Positions 53,200 to 63,230 of a stretch of 64,000 bases of DNA are shown here, piece after piece (position 1 is the first letter of the stretch; each line of letters begins with the position of its first letter). A model generated the notes under the pieces. That model did no database searches. It was not told the DNA's origin and saw only the letters and a program-made list of their open reading frames with translations. Position numbers and translations under genes: made by a program. Origin of the DNA: G963692885 sp964657395 (lineage in GTDB: Bacteria > Acidobacteriota > Terriglobia > Terriglobales > Acidobacteriaceae); contig CAZZUX010000007.1 in NCBI GenBank assembly GCA_964657395.1, positions 11,328 to 75,327 on the forward strand. Direction: 5' to 3'.

Positions 53200-54060
53200 C
53201 TAGCTGTTTGCCAGTTCCTTGGCACGCTGCGTTGCACGCATCACTGCCTTGATCAGTGTGACGCGCAGACCACCTTCTTCCAGCTCCAGGATGCCATCAA
53301 TGGTGCAACCAGCTGGTGTCGTGACTGCGTCTTTCAGCAACGCTGGATGGTACCCGGTTTCCAGCACCATCTTGGCCGAGCCAAAGGTTGTTTGCGCGGC
53401 CAGCAGGGTTGCGATGTCGCGCGGCAGCCCTACCTTGACCCCGGCTTCTGCGAGCGACTCGAGAATGATGTAGATGAAAGCAGGACCGCTTGCCGAAAGA
53501 CCGGTGACCGCGTCCATGTGCTTTTCATCCACAGTGACTGTGCGGCCGATGGTGTCGAACAAAGTGGTAGCCAGTTGCAACTGGTCGGCACTGGCATACT
53601 CGCCGCGGCAAAGCGCAGTAATGCCGGCACCCAGCATGGATGGAGTGTTGGGCATCGCGCGCACCACGGCCTGACGCCTGCCCGTGGCTTCTGCAATCGC
53701 TTCGGTCTTTACGGAGGCCGCAAAGGAAATGAGGAGTGCTGATTCTTGCAGCGCCGGCGTGATCTCCTTCACCAGGGCTGGGATCTGAAAAGGCTTGACG
53801 CCAAGCAGAACAAGGTCCGCCGAACCTACGGCTGCAAGATTGTTGGTAGTGACCTCGACTCCCCATTGCGTGGAGAGTACCTGCGCGCGCTCTTCATGCT
53901 GCACGGTCGCAACCAGTTGATCCGGCTCGAGGATCTTCGATTTTAGAAATGCCTGTAGCAGGATGCCGCCCATTTTCCCGGCACCAAGAATCGCTACCCG
54001 AAGGCGTGCGAAATCATTGGGAACACGGCTTGTGACGCTTGTCGATTCGTGCTCGTTCAA
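53200..54060 (-). CDS. proC: Pyrroline-5-carboxylate reductase
   Basis: Last step of proline synthesis, NAD(P)H-dependent. 286 residues: Rossmann start RVAILGAGKMGGILLQAFLK, VVRAMPNTPSMLGAGITAL, and the C-terminal signature TPAGCTIDGILELEEGGLR with SGPAFIYIILESLAEAGVK upstream. A ~20-residue polar N-terminal extension precedes the fold. 27 bases after the DUF885 gene. Confidence 0.96.
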   Translation of the reverse strand: MNEHESTSVTSRVPNDFARLRVAILGAGKMGGILLQAFLKSKILEPDQLVATVQHEERAQVLSTQWGVEVTTNNLAAVGSADLVLLGVKPFQIPALVKEITPALQESALLISFAASVKTEAIAEATGRRQAVVRAMPNTPSMLGAGITALCRGEYASADQLQLATTLFDTIGRTVTVDEKHMDAVTGLSASGPAFIYIILESLAEAGVKVGLPRDIATLLAAQTTFGSAKMVLETGYHPALLKDAVTTPAGCTIDGILELEEGGLRVTLIKAVMRATQRAKELANS

Positions 54061-54087
54061 TGCAGCTCCTTTATAGTCGGCGCTTAC

Positions 54088-55881
54088 CTAGTTGCCAGCC
54101 TTTTGCTGCGAAATCCATACGTCGACGCGTTGCGTCAACACATCCAGAGGCAACGCTCCAGAATCGATGACCTCGTCATGGAAGGCCCGGATGTCAAACT
54201 TCGGTCCCAGTGCTTTTTCTGCCTTGTCACGAAGCTCGAGGTATTTCAGCTGGCCGATCTTGTAACCAAGTGCCTGTGCCGGCCAAGCAATATAGCGATC
54301 CACTTCTGCCTGGATGTTGGTCTCATCGATGGCAGAATGCTGATGGAAGTAGTCCACCATCTGCTGACGCGTCCAATGCTGATCGTGAACGCCGGTATCA
54401 ACAACAAGGCGAATGGCACGCCAGATATCAGCTTCAAGACGTCCATAGTCGCTGTAAGGATCCTGGTAGAACCCGACATCCTTGCCAAGATGCTCCGAGT
54501 ACAGACCCCAGCCTTCCGTATACGCCGTGTAGTAGGAGTGTTTCCGGAACTCCGGGATGGTCGTCATCTCCTGAGCGATCGACAGCTGCAGGTGGTGGCC
54601 GGGAATGCCTTCGTGATAGGCGACTGCTTCTACATCGGCAAGCGAACGATCCGCAAAATTATAGGTGTCAACGAAGACTTCCCCCGGTCGTTTCCCGTCC
54701 GGCGTGCCTTCATAGTAGTAGGCGGCAGCGGAGTCTTTTTCCATGTACGCAGGCACCGGCTGGACGGTCACCGACGCCTTGGGCAAACGTCCGAAGAGCT
54801 GTGGCAGCTTCGGTTGCATCGCCGCAATGTATCCGCGATAGGCGTTAAGCAGGGCGTCTGCTGAACTGGGGTGCAGCTTGGGATTATTTCTCATTGACGC
54901 CTGCATGGCCGCAATATCTGCGTAGCCAAGCTTGTGGGCGATGGTGAGCATCTGCGCTTCATCTTCCGCCACCTGCTGCTCGCCGATGGCATGAATCTGC
55001 TGCGGTGTCAGATCGGTGGTCGTGCTTTGGCGTACGCGGAAAGCATAGTACGCCTTGCCATCTGCGAGCGCCCAAATACCAGGATCTGTGCGGCCTTTGG
55101 GTTCATACTGGGCCTGTAGAAAACGACTGAAGCGCTGATATGCGGGCAGCACCTGTCGCGAAATGGCAGTAAGAACTTCCTGCTTGTCTGCCGCTTGCTG
55201 TGTGACGCTTATGGAGGCAGGGAACTTCTTCAATGGTCCCGCAAACGGTGACTCTTCCGGCTTTTGCGTGGCAAGTGCGTTGACCTGCAAGATCACCTTG
55301 TCGATGAGGTATTTCGGAAGGACGCGATTGTCATCCATCGCAGTCATTAGGTTGGTGGTGACCTGCTCAAACGCAGTCGGCACCAGCTTCAGGCGCGAGA
55401 CGTAATCGTCATAGTCCTTCTGTGTTTCAAAGGAAAGACGGCCCACCAGCTGCGGCAGTTCAATATGAGGACCATTGAACTGGTTGACCGGCATCTCCCA
55501 CGGCTTGAATTGTGCCTCTTCCTGATCTTCCACAAGGGTGCGGACAAGCAAATCCTTACTCAGCTTTTCCTGCTCGTCCACGCCGGCAGTGTCGATGGCG
55601 CTCAGTCGTTCCAGGAAGACCCTACCCTGGTCCAGCGACTTGTTGTAGGCGGCGACCGAATAGTCCGTGAGTAAAGCGTTGTAGCGTTTATCGCCGAGCG
55701 AAGAAGCCATTTCCGGAAAACGCTTTAACTGATCTTCCCAGTAATCGGCAAACACTTTGTCGAGCGCCGCCCTCTGCGTGCTGGCTGAAGAAGGCGACAC
55801 AGCCTGCACATTCATTGGGCGTGCCGACTCTGAGCAGAGGACACCGGAAAGAAGGAGAAGCAAAAAAGCGCGGAATATCAA
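54088..55881 (-). CDS. DUF885 family exported metallopeptidase-like protein
   Basis: 597 residues with an N-terminal signal peptide (FRAFLLLLLSGVLCSESA). It belongs to DUF885, a mainly helical family with a zinc-peptidase-like motif, here VAYHEGIPGHHLQ (His423, Glu424, His429, His430) followed by an EGWGLYSEHLG segment carrying further acidic ligands. Substrates are not known; an exported peptidase is the best guess. Between the ABC ATPase and proC on the same strand. Confidence 0.88.
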   Translation of the reverse strand: MIFRAFLLLLLSGVLCSESARPMNVQAVSPSSASTQRAALDKVFADYWEDQLKRFPEMASSLGDKRYNALLTDYSVAAYNKSLDQGRVFLERLSAIDTAGVDEQEKLSKDLLVRTLVEDQEEAQFKPWEMPVNQFNGPHIELPQLVGRLSFETQKDYDDYVSRLKLVPTAFEQVTTNLMTAMDDNRVLPKYLIDKVILQVNALATQKPEESPFAGPLKKFPASISVTQQAADKQEVLTAISRQVLPAYQRFSRFLQAQYEPKGRTDPGIWALADGKAYYAFRVRQSTTTDLTPQQIHAIGEQQVAEDEAQMLTIAHKLGYADIAAMQASMRNNPKLHPSSADALLNAYRGYIAAMQPKLPQLFGRLPKASVTVQPVPAYMEKDSAAAYYYEGTPDGKRPGEVFVDTYNFADRSLADVEAVAYHEGIPGHHLQLSIAQEMTTIPEFRKHSYYTAYTEGWGLYSEHLGKDVGFYQDPYSDYGRLEADIWRAIRLVVDTGVHDQHWTRQQMVDYFHQHSAIDETNIQAEVDRYIAWPAQALGYKIGQLKYLELRDKAEKALGPKFDIRAFHDEVIDSGALPLDVLTQRVDVWISQQKAGN

Positions 55882-55950
55882 GAGAGGTTTTCCTGAGCAA
55901 GCATGTCTTGCCCAAGTGTAAAGGAAGCAACGTGCCGGCTCCCGCGAGAC

Positions 55951-56742
55951 TCAGGCCTGAGCAGTCTCGCGGAAGCGGGAGGACTTGGTATCAGAAGCAA
56001 TGACACCATCCCGGATGTGGACAACGCGATGCGCATACTCTGCGATGTCGGGCTCATGCGTGACCAGGATGATGGTGTTGCCGCGGCTGTGCAGCTCGTC
56101 AAAGAGTGCCATGATCTCATCGCCGGTCTTGGAGTCGAGATTGCCTGTTGGCTCGTCTGCCAGGATGATCGAAGGCCGGTTGATGAGAGCTCGCGCGATC
56201 GCGACCCGCTGCCGCTGACCACCTGACAGCTCATTCGGCTTGTGATTCATGCGCGAGTCGAGGTTCACAGCCTTCAACGCGGCTTTTGCCCGTTCCAGGC
56301 GTTCTGCGGAAGGTGTGCCGTTGTAGATGAGCGGCAGTTCCACATTGTGAAGCGCAGAAGCGCGTGCGAGCAGGTTGAACGTCTGGAACACGAAGCCGAT
56401 CTCGCGATTGCGTATGCGTGCGAGCTCGTCATCGTTCAACTCGCTGACAACATGGCCGTTCAGCCAGTATTTGCCTTGGCTGGGCGTATCCAGGCAGCCG
56501 ATCAAATTCATCAGGGTCGATTTGCCCGAACCGGACGGACCCATGATCGCTACATACTCGTTGTGCTTGATCTTGAGCGAGACGCCGCGGAGTGCCTGCA
56601 CCTGCTGCTCGGAACCCATATCATAGGTCTTCCAAAGATCTTCGACGACGATGACGTCACCCAGCGGCACTGTCTGAGGTGCTCGAACTGTCTCCGTTGG
56701 AATTGCTGTCTCCAGTGCCATACGCCTGCTCCCATCCTGCAA
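55951..56742 (-). CDS. ABC transporter ATP-binding protein (MacB/LolD type)
   Basis: 263-residue ATPase. Walker A GPSGSGKSTLMNLIGCLD, Q-loop GFVFQTFNLLARASALHNVE, signature LSGGQRQRVAIARAL, Walker B ILADEPTGNLD and H-loop VTHEPDIAEYA. The GCLDTPSQGKYWLNG and NLL-ASA sequences put it in the MacB/LolD/FtsE subgroup. It starts five bases after the adaptor gene. No permease gene follows; DUF885 is next. Confidence 0.94.
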   Translation of the reverse strand: MQDGSRRMALETAIPTETVRAPQTVPLGDVIVVEDLWKTYDMGSEQQVQALRGVSLKIKHNEYVAIMGPSGSGKSTLMNLIGCLDTPSQGKYWLNGHVVSELNDDELARIRNREIGFVFQTFNLLARASALHNVELPLIYNGTPSAERLERAKAALKAVNLDSRMNHKPNELSGGQRQRVAIARALINRPSIILADEPTGNLDSKTGDEIMALFDELHSRGNTIILVTHEPDIAEYAHRVVHIRDGVIASDTKSSRFRETAQA

Positions 56743-56747
56743 TGCTG

Positions 56748-58142
56748 TTAAGACGCGGCTTCCCCGGCCGCCGCACTTGCGCCGCCGGTAGAATCGCGTT
56801 TGACCATACTGTTATTTTCCAGGGTACGCAGAGTCTTATACGGACCGGTCACAATCTCGTCACCCTGTTTCAAGCCATCAAGCACTTCAATATCAGTAGC
56901 GCCGGTGATTCCTGTCTTGACCGGCACAAATCCAACTTTCAGCTTTCCGTGATCCGCCCGAACTACAAATACGCCCTGCTGTGAGACATCCGGAGCCTTC
57001 GACGCATCAACCGGCGCGGCATCGGCTTTCTCAGCCTTGTCCTTCTTTACCAGATCGCTCGGCTTGCGCATGGTCAAGGCCTGGATGGGGATCGACAAAA
57101 CTTCTGGCTTCTGGGCAGTCGTGATCTTGGCTGTTGCGGAAAGACCGGGACGAAGTTCAGCAGACGGCACGTCCAGGGTGACTACCACCTTGAAATCCTT
57201 TGCTTCCTGGGTACCCGTCGTGCTCTGGCTGGTGGCGATACCGGTCGAGCGGAGAATAGCCTGGTCTCCGATCTGGGTGACATGGCCCTTAAAAACCTTC
57301 CCGGGGAGCGCATCGACCGAGACATCCGCGGATTGCCCCATCCTGAGATCGACGATGTCCGTCTCATCCACCTTTACCTCGGCCGTGATCACAGACATGT
57401 CGGCCAGCGTCATTAGCGTACTGCCCTCTGCATTCTGGATGCCAACGACGACCGTCTCGCCCTGTCGAACAGGCAGGTTGGTCACGATGCCGTTAAACGG
57501 CGCCACACTGGTGGTCTTATTCAGCGTGTCATAAGTCGTTCGCAGAGTAGCCTTTGCTTCCTGCACCTTGCCGCGGGCTGAGGCGGTTTGTGCCCGCGAC
57601 TGAACCAGGGCAGCCTCGCTTTGGTTCAATGTGGCGACGTCTGTGTCGTAGGCAGCCTTCTTGGAATCGTAATCCTGTTTAGAGATAAGTTGTTCGTTAT
57701 ACAGCTCTTGTGCCCGCTGATAATCCAGCTTCTTCTGTTCGAGGTCGGCCTTGGCATGCTCGACTGCTGCAAGTGCTGTGTTTTCGGCGGCAGAGTAGGA
57801 GGCAACGTCGGTGCTCGCCGAGGAGATAGTGGCCTGCTGCGCGTCTACACCAGCCTTGGCCTGCACATTTTCGATTGTGGCCAGCAACTGTCCTCGCTTT
57901 ACCTGGTCGCCTTCGTGAACATAGAGGTTTGTAATACGGCCGAAGGCTGTGGCGCCGACATTGACGTAGGTCTTCGGCTTGATCTCCCCCGTCCCACTCA
58001 CGGTTGCGACAATCGGGTCGCGTTCAACCTTGCCGGTAACCACCTTCACGTACCCCGATTGGGCACGCAGAACCGAGAAAGTTATGACACCGGCAGCTAC
58101 AATCACTATCAGGGCAACAATGACAATCGTCTTGGCTTTCAT
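56748..58142 (-). CDS. HlyD/MacA-like periplasmic adaptor
   Basis: 464 residues with an N-terminal anchor (TIVIVALIVIVAAGVITFSVL). Lipoyl half GRITNLYVHEGDQVKRGQLL, a long coiled-coil hairpin (~70-185), second lipoyl half with APFNGIVTNLPVRQGETV, beta-barrel with ATAKITTAQKPEVLSIP, and a Lys/Asp-rich insertion (KKDKAEKADAAPVDASK). Partners with the ATPase just downstream; a membrane permease is expected but absent here. Divergent from the GWxTD gene. Confidence 0.92.
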   Translation of the reverse strand: MKAKTIVIVALIVIVAAGVITFSVLRAQSGYVKVVTGKVERDPIVATVSGTGEIKPKTYVNVGATAFGRITNLYVHEGDQVKRGQLLATIENVQAKAGVDAQQATISSASTDVASYSAAENTALAAVEHAKADLEQKKLDYQRAQELYNEQLISKQDYDSKKAAYDTDVATLNQSEAALVQSRAQTASARGKVQEAKATLRTTYDTLNKTTSVAPFNGIVTNLPVRQGETVVVGIQNAEGSTLMTLADMSVITAEVKVDETDIVDLRMGQSADVSVDALPGKVFKGHVTQIGDQAILRSTGIATSQSTTGTQEAKDFKVVVTLDVPSAELRPGLSATAKITTAQKPEVLSIPIQALTMRKPSDLVKKDKAEKADAAPVDASKAPDVSQQGVFVVRADHGKLKVGFVPVKTGITGATDIEVLDGLKQGDEIVTGPYKTLRTLENNSMVKRDSTGGASAAAGEAAS

Positions 58143-58344
58143 GAGTCGGGCGGTACGCTCCTGGTTTCCCCCGGACAGATGGAGGGTTATACGTAAGCTG
58201 CACGACCCTGGTTCCAGCCATCCGGTAGATACTTAACCGGAGTTTGCCTGCGGCGGAGGTCGGAGCCTGCCTTGCTGGCAGTGATGATAGCAGCAGTCAC
58301 CGCGGTTTCTATCCTCGTAATGCCAACAACCCGATGCGTAAACC

Positions 58345-58374
58345 TTGTACAACGATGTCTGTAGCCCATAGAAT
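58345..58374 (+). promoter_or_regulatory. Candidate promoter of the GWxTD-barrel unit
   Basis: TTGTAC (58345-58350) and TAGAAT (58369-58374) are 18 bases apart. Transcription would start near 58381, giving a short leader before ATG 58406, and supports that ATG over the TTG at 58379. Confidence 0.4.
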
Positions 58375-58405
58375 CTGATTGTTGTTCAGGAGTGCCAGTT
58401 CAGCC

Positions 58406-60142
58406 ATGTTGCCGTTCCGTAAACCCTGTGGTCTTTCCCCTGTTCTGTTGTCACTTTTCGGCGGATCTGTGATGTTCTGCGCCCTTTCCGGTGCAACTCT
58501 GTATGGCCAGGCAACTGGCGATGCCCCGGCAGCCGCAGCGAATCAGCAGGGAGACCCTCTGCAGCGCCCCCTTTCTGACAAAGAGCGCTTCCAGCAGAAC
58601 AAGGATCTGAAGCATGAACTGCACGGCTCCTACAAGAAGTGGGTCGATGAGGACGTACGCTGGATCATTACGGACCAGGAACTCTCTGCTTTCAAGCACC
58701 TGAGCAACGACGAAGAGCGCGATTCCTTCATCGAGGCATTCTGGCAGCGACGCAATCCAAGTCCTGACTCACCTGAAAATGAGTTCCGCGAAGAGCACTA
58801 CCGACGGATCGCGTATGCCAACGAGCACTTTGCTGCCGGCAAGCCCGGCTGGAAGACGGATCGCGGCCACATCTACATCTCGTTTGGTAAACCAGACAGT
58901 ATCGAAGCTCATCCTTCCGGCGGCAGCTACGAGCGTCCCATGGAAGAAGGCGGCGGCGAAACCTCAACCTTCCCGTTTGAGACGTGGCACTACCGGTACC
59001 TGGAAGGTATCGGTGAGAACATCGACATCGAATTCGTCGACACCTGCCAGTGCGGCGACTATCACATGACGATTGACCGTTCGGAAAAGGACGCTCTGCT
59101 GCATACTCCTGGCGCCGGCGCCACGATGTATGAACAGATGGGCATGGCCAAAAAGGCCGACCGGTTTACCGGCGGCATCGAGAACCTTGGCAATGGGCCA
59201 TTATCTTCTGGGCAGCAGAGCAAGCAGTTCGATCGCCTTGAGCAATATGCCAAGTTGCAGGCAGCACCCCAGATCAAGTTCAAGGATCTCGAATCGTTCC
59301 TGGTCAATCACAAGGTCTTGAATGGACCCTTCTTCCCCTTCGACGTCCGCACAGACTACGTGAAGGTCACAGAGGATACGGTGCTGGTGCCGATCACGCT
59401 GCAGATCAAGAACAAGGACATCACCTTCAACACCAAGGACGGTGTTTCCAAAGGTGTCGTGAATGTACTTGGCCGTGTCGCGACGATCACCGATCACGTT
59501 GTCCAGACGTTTGAGGAAACTCTGGAAGTCGAAGAGCCGGCGGAACTGTTGCCCAAAACACTGCAGACCTCGCAGGTCTATTGGAAGGCTCTGCCGTTGC
59601 GGCCTGGCAGATACCGCGTTGACATTGCCATCAAGGATGTCAACAATCCAGACCACGTTGGAACCTGGGCGCAGGGAATTGTAGTGCCTAAGTATGACGA
59701 TGAGCGTCTCGCAGCTTCCTCGTTGATCCTTGCGGACAAGATGGAGCGAGTACCGTCCAAGCAGATCGGCACGGGCGAGTTCATCATCGGCAATACCTTC
59801 ATACGGCCGCGTGTCAGCGCCAATGTTTTGACACCGGTCACCTTTCACCAGAACCAGAATCTGAGCTTCTGGATGCAGATCTACAATCTCGGGATCGACG
59901 ACAAAAGCAAGCAGAACTCGGCAACCGTTCAATATCAGATCGTCGACATGGCAACCAACAAGATGATCGTCGACACATCTGAAGACAGCAAGAAGTACGG
60001 AGCTAATTCAGATCAGCTGACCGTTGAAAAGACGCTTGCCCTAGCGAGCCTTTCTCCGGGTAAGTACCAGGTAAGAATCAAGGTGAACGATAGTATCTCC
60101 AAGCAGGAAATAGCCCAGATGGCCCCCTTCACAGTGGAGTAG
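58406..60142 (+). CDS. GWxTD-domain protein
   Basis: 578 residues from ATG 58406 with a signal peptide (SVMFCALSGATLYGQA). The region ~60-220 is the GWxTD domain: YKKWVDEDVRWIITDQE, FWQRRNPSPDSPENEFREEHY and the eponymous GWKTDRGHIYISFGKPD. The remaining ~350 residues have beta-rich segments (FFPFDVRTDYVKV, LPLRPGRYRVDIAIKDV) and no catalytic motif. GWxTD proteins are frequent in Acidobacteria and have no known activity. The barrel gene follows 73 bases later, suggesting a unit. Confidence 0.9.
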   Translation: MLPFRKPCGLSPVLLSLFGGSVMFCALSGATLYGQATGDAPAAAANQQGDPLQRPLSDKERFQQNKDLKHELHGSYKKWVDEDVRWIITDQELSAFKHLSNDEERDSFIEAFWQRRNPSPDSPENEFREEHYRRIAYANEHFAAGKPGWKTDRGHIYISFGKPDSIEAHPSGGSYERPMEEGGGETSTFPFETWHYRYLEGIGENIDIEFVDTCQCGDYHMTIDRSEKDALLHTPGAGATMYEQMGMAKKADRFTGGIENLGNGPLSSGQQSKQFDRLEQYAKLQAAPQIKFKDLESFLVNHKVLNGPFFPFDVRTDYVKVTEDTVLVPITLQIKNKDITFNTKDGVSKGVVNVLGRVATITDHVVQTFEETLEVEEPAELLPKTLQTSQVYWKALPLRPGRYRVDIAIKDVNNPDHVGTWAQGIVVPKYDDERLAASSLILADKMERVPSKQIGTGEFIIGNTFIRPRVSANVLTPVTFHQNQNLSFWMQIYNLGIDDKSKQNSATVQYQIVDMATNKMIVDTSEDSKKYGANSDQLTVEKTLALASLSPGKYQVRIKVNDSISKQEIAQMAPFTVE

Positions 60143-60214
60143 TAGTATCCTCTTAACAGTGGGCCCTAAGCCCTCCCAGGTACGCGCTGCGGATTTGAGG
60201 TAAAGACGAAGCAC

Positions 60215-61894
60215 TTGGTGAAGTTACGGAAATTTCAATCCGTTCTGCTCGCTGCGTCGGGGCTTTTCTTAGCCAGTTGTCTGCCCGCGTTTGCGGCAGA
60301 TACTGTCGTCAGTGGTGTGGTTAAAGATTCGGCTGGCATGCCGCAAATGGATGTGTTGGTCCAGTTGATGCGGGCAGACTCAAGCATTCTTCACACAGTA
60401 CGCACTGACGCCAGAGGACGCTACCTGCTTGCTGGAGTCGTTCCGGGCGTTTACCAGATCAAGGCAATCGAAACATCGTTCCTGCCCACGCTGCGCGAGA
60501 ATCTGCGTGTTGGCACGCGCGGTCACACCGAAGTGAATCTTACGCTCAGCACCCTTCTCGAAGCACTGCAGTGGTTACCCGCGCAGAAGCGTAACGCCGC
60601 AGAACCTGAGGATGAGTGGACCTGGACGCTTCGCTCTGCTGCCTACCGCCCCTTGCTGCGGTTCGTGGGTGAGGACGGCATGGAAACCATCGAAGGGCCG
60701 CACGCGCGCGTAGATCGTCATCACGGCCGCGTCCTGATCGAGAGCGGCTCCCAGGAGTTTGCTGAAGGTGGACCCTCCGAAACAGCAGAATACCGTCGCG
60801 GTTTAACAGATCAGTCGCAGACGCTTGTCCGCGCACGGACAGGCGATACGGCAGCTTCTTCCACGCAGTTGATGGCGGGCTTTGAACATAAGAACCCCAT
60901 GGGTTCCGGATTGACCACGGTTGTGTCGTACCAGTCAGATCCCGCGATTACTGATGGCAAGGCACAATCAGTGCATGGGGTTCGCCTGCGCACGGCGGAC
61001 ACTCTCCAGCTCACACCCGAGATTCGTGCAGAAGTCGGCAACCAGGTCGAACTGGTAAGTCTTGGTTCGCTGAGTTCGACAACTATCTCTCCCTTCATGA
61101 ACACAGCCTGGGAGCATGGGAATGCCACCATCAGCTACGCCTTGACGACATCGCCGGCGTTGCACAGTGCAGGCGCCCTGGCTGATGCGTCTTCCATGAT
61201 GCCGATGATGGTCGTGCAGTCAGGCGCACTCGAAGTTGAACATGGACTGCACCAGGAATTGAAAGTAGTACATGCAGCCGACGGCTCTTCCCAGTCGATA
61301 GCTGTTTATAAGGACGATATCGACAACCCGATTGCGGATGGGCGCGGACACCTGGGTGCCGCAGCCTTATCCACCGGTGAGTACCTTCTCGATCCGCAAA
61401 CGGACACTGCAAGGGTGGCCGGCACAGCTTACAACGCACAGGGAGTCGTAGTTGAATTGACGCACCAGGGGCCCGCAGGTATCGCCGCTTCAGTGCAGTA
61501 TGCTTCGGGAAGCGCAATGGCATTAAGCGATGCTCAAGCTTCAACAACCGGACCCACTTTCAAGCCCCAGCACGCTCAGTCTGTCAGCTTGAAATTACAG
61601 GGGAGTTCCGTACACACCGGCACAAACTGGCGCGCCTCTTATCGCTTTCAACCCGGCAATACAGTCAATGCTGTAGATCTGTTCGATTCCGGGATGGCAG
61701 ATGCCTATCTGAGCTTGTTCCTTCGACAATCGCTTCATCTCAGCCGCGTCTTTCCGGGCGGCGTCGATGCCGTGGTGGATGTTCGCAACCTGCTTGCCCA
61801 GGGCTATCATCCCTTCCTCACTACCGACGGCAGCACACTGTTTTTCGCACAGGTAAACCGCTCAATCCGCGGCGGCCTCTGCTTTTACTTCTAA
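60215..61894 (+). CDS. Exported protein with carboxypeptidase-regulatory domain and beta-barrel-like C-terminus
   Basis: 559 residues, beginning at TTG 60215 or GTG 60218, with a signal peptide (SVLLAASGLFLASCLPAFA). Residues ~30-115 match a CarboxypepD_reg-like Ig fold (VVSGVVKDSAGMPQMDVLVQ, GRYLLAGVVPGVYQIKA). The rest is Ser/Thr/Gly-rich beta with alternating hydrophobics ending in GGLCFYF, whose aromatic terminus fits an outer-membrane barrel. There is no plug domain, so it is not a standard TonB receptor. Follows GWxTD; its stop overlaps that of the convergent serB. Confidence 0.72.
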   Translation: MVKLRKFQSVLLAASGLFLASCLPAFAADTVVSGVVKDSAGMPQMDVLVQLMRADSSILHTVRTDARGRYLLAGVVPGVYQIKAIETSFLPTLRENLRVGTRGHTEVNLTLSTLLEALQWLPAQKRNAAEPEDEWTWTLRSAAYRPLLRFVGEDGMETIEGPHARVDRHHGRVLIESGSQEFAEGGPSETAEYRRGLTDQSQTLVRARTGDTAASSTQLMAGFEHKNPMGSGLTTVVSYQSDPAITDGKAQSVHGVRLRTADTLQLTPEIRAEVGNQVELVSLGSLSSTTISPFMNTAWEHGNATISYALTTSPALHSAGALADASSMMPMMVVQSGALEVEHGLHQELKVVHAADGSSQSIAVYKDDIDNPIADGRGHLGAAALSTGEYLLDPQTDTARVAGTAYNAQGVVVELTHQGPAGIAASVQYASGSAMALSDAQASTTGPTFKPQHAQSVSLKLQGSSVHTGTNWRASYRFQPGNTVNAVDLFDSGMADAYLSLFLRQSLHLSRVFPGGVDAVVDVRNLLAQGYHPFLTTDGSTLFFAQVNRSIRGGLCFYF

Positions 61895-63144
61895 CCGCCG
61901 CCCTGTTCCCGCTCATGAACAAGGTCGCGATCGCGCATACCTATCAGGTACAACAAGGCATCCAGCCCCAACTGTGAAACAGAGTGCCGGGCATTCTCTC
62001 GTACAGTCGGCTTGGCATGAAAGGCTATGCCCATGCCGGCAATTTTAAGCATGGGCAAATCGTTAGCCCCGTCTCCCACGGCGACGACCTGTTCAAGCGA
62101 GACACCTTCCCGCACTGCGATCTGCCTGAGCAGCGCCGCTTTTCCAGGACCATCGATGATGGTATCGCCGACTTCACCAGTGACTTTGCCATCTGCGATG
62201 CACAGCGTGTTAGCGTACACATAGTCAAGGCCCAGCATTTGTCGCAGATGTTCCCCGAAGAAGGTGAAGCCGCCGGACAGGATGGCGGTTTTATACCCCA
62301 GCATCTTCAACGTACGGACCAGTTGATCAGCGCCCTCAACAAGGGGAATCTTGCCGAGCAGAGAATACACCTGCTCAGCAGGAAGCCCTTTGAGCAGGCT
62401 GACGCGGCGGCGAAAGCTTTCCTTGAAATCAAGCTCGCCGTGCATTGCCGCTCGTGTGACCGCAATTACCTGCTCGGCTACACCCGCTAGCTTTGCCAAC
62501 TCATCAATGACCTCGCCCTGGATCAGTGTGGAATCCATATCAAACGCGAAGAGCCGTCGATTCCGCCGAAAGATGCTCTCGCGTTGGAAGGCAATATCGA
62601 CCGCTTCGTCCTGCGTGATGGCTACCAGGGCTGCACGGATAGCTTCTTCTGAGGCAGTGGTTCCACTCACTCGCAACTCCACGCAGGCATTCTGGCTGGT
62701 CCGATGTTGGGCAAGAGAAAGAGGAGTGGAAAGGCGCTCAATGCGATCTATGTTGCAGCCATGTTGTCCAAGTACATCCGTCACGCGCCATAGCTGCCGC
62801 GCGTTGATAGCGCGACCCAGTATCGTGATGAGGAACTGGTCGGCCCCCTGTGTCGCAACCCAGTGCTGAATGGCTTCTTCCGCAATGTGAGTAAAACGTA
62901 CCTGCAGACCCAGATCGTGCGAGCAAGCGACTAAGGCATCATGAAAGCTGTTGTAGTCGTTCGTAGCAGGCAGCTCGATCAGCATACCCAGGGCAAGAAC
63001 CTCGTGTACGACCGCCTGGCCTATGTCGAGGATACAGACATTATGCTCAGCGAGGACGCGGGCGACGGAAGCCGACAACCCCGGTTGATCATGACCGGAG
63101 AAGTGAAGCAGAATCGAATCGCTCATCGGTTTCGAGCCTATCAT
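61891..63144 (-). CDS. serB: Phosphoserine phosphatase with N-terminal ACT domains
   Basis: Last step of serine synthesis. 417 residues: two ACT-like regulatory domains (~8-90, ~103-180: SGHDQPGLSASVARVLAEHN) followed by the HAD phosphatase with FAFDMDSTLIQGEVIDELAK (nucleophile Asp), ILSGGFTFFGEHL and VGDGANDLPML. ACT domains suggest serine feedback, as in mycobacterial SerB2. ATG 63144 is used; ATG 63126 is also possible. Stop shares bases with the barrel gene. Confidence 0.95.
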   Translation of the reverse strand: MIGSKPMSDSILLHFSGHDQPGLSASVARVLAEHNVCILDIGQAVVHEVLALGMLIELPATNDYNSFHDALVACSHDLGLQVRFTHIAEEAIQHWVATQGADQFLITILGRAINARQLWRVTDVLGQHGCNIDRIERLSTPLSLAQHRTSQNACVELRVSGTTASEEAIRAALVAITQDEAVDIAFQRESIFRRNRRLFAFDMDSTLIQGEVIDELAKLAGVAEQVIAVTRAAMHGELDFKESFRRRVSLLKGLPAEQVYSLLGKIPLVEGADQLVRTLKMLGYKTAILSGGFTFFGEHLRQMLGLDYVYANTLCIADGKVTGEVGDTIIDGPGKAALLRQIAVREGVSLEQVVAVGDGANDLPMLKIAGMGIAFHAKPTVRENARHSVSQLGLDALLYLIGMRDRDLVHEREQGGG

Positions 63145-63230
63145 CCTCGGTCTCGGAACAAAAAGCAGCGTCCATTGGACGTTCGATCGATGCGGTGCTG
63201 CGAAGGTGTTCTATCCGAGACGGATCGATT

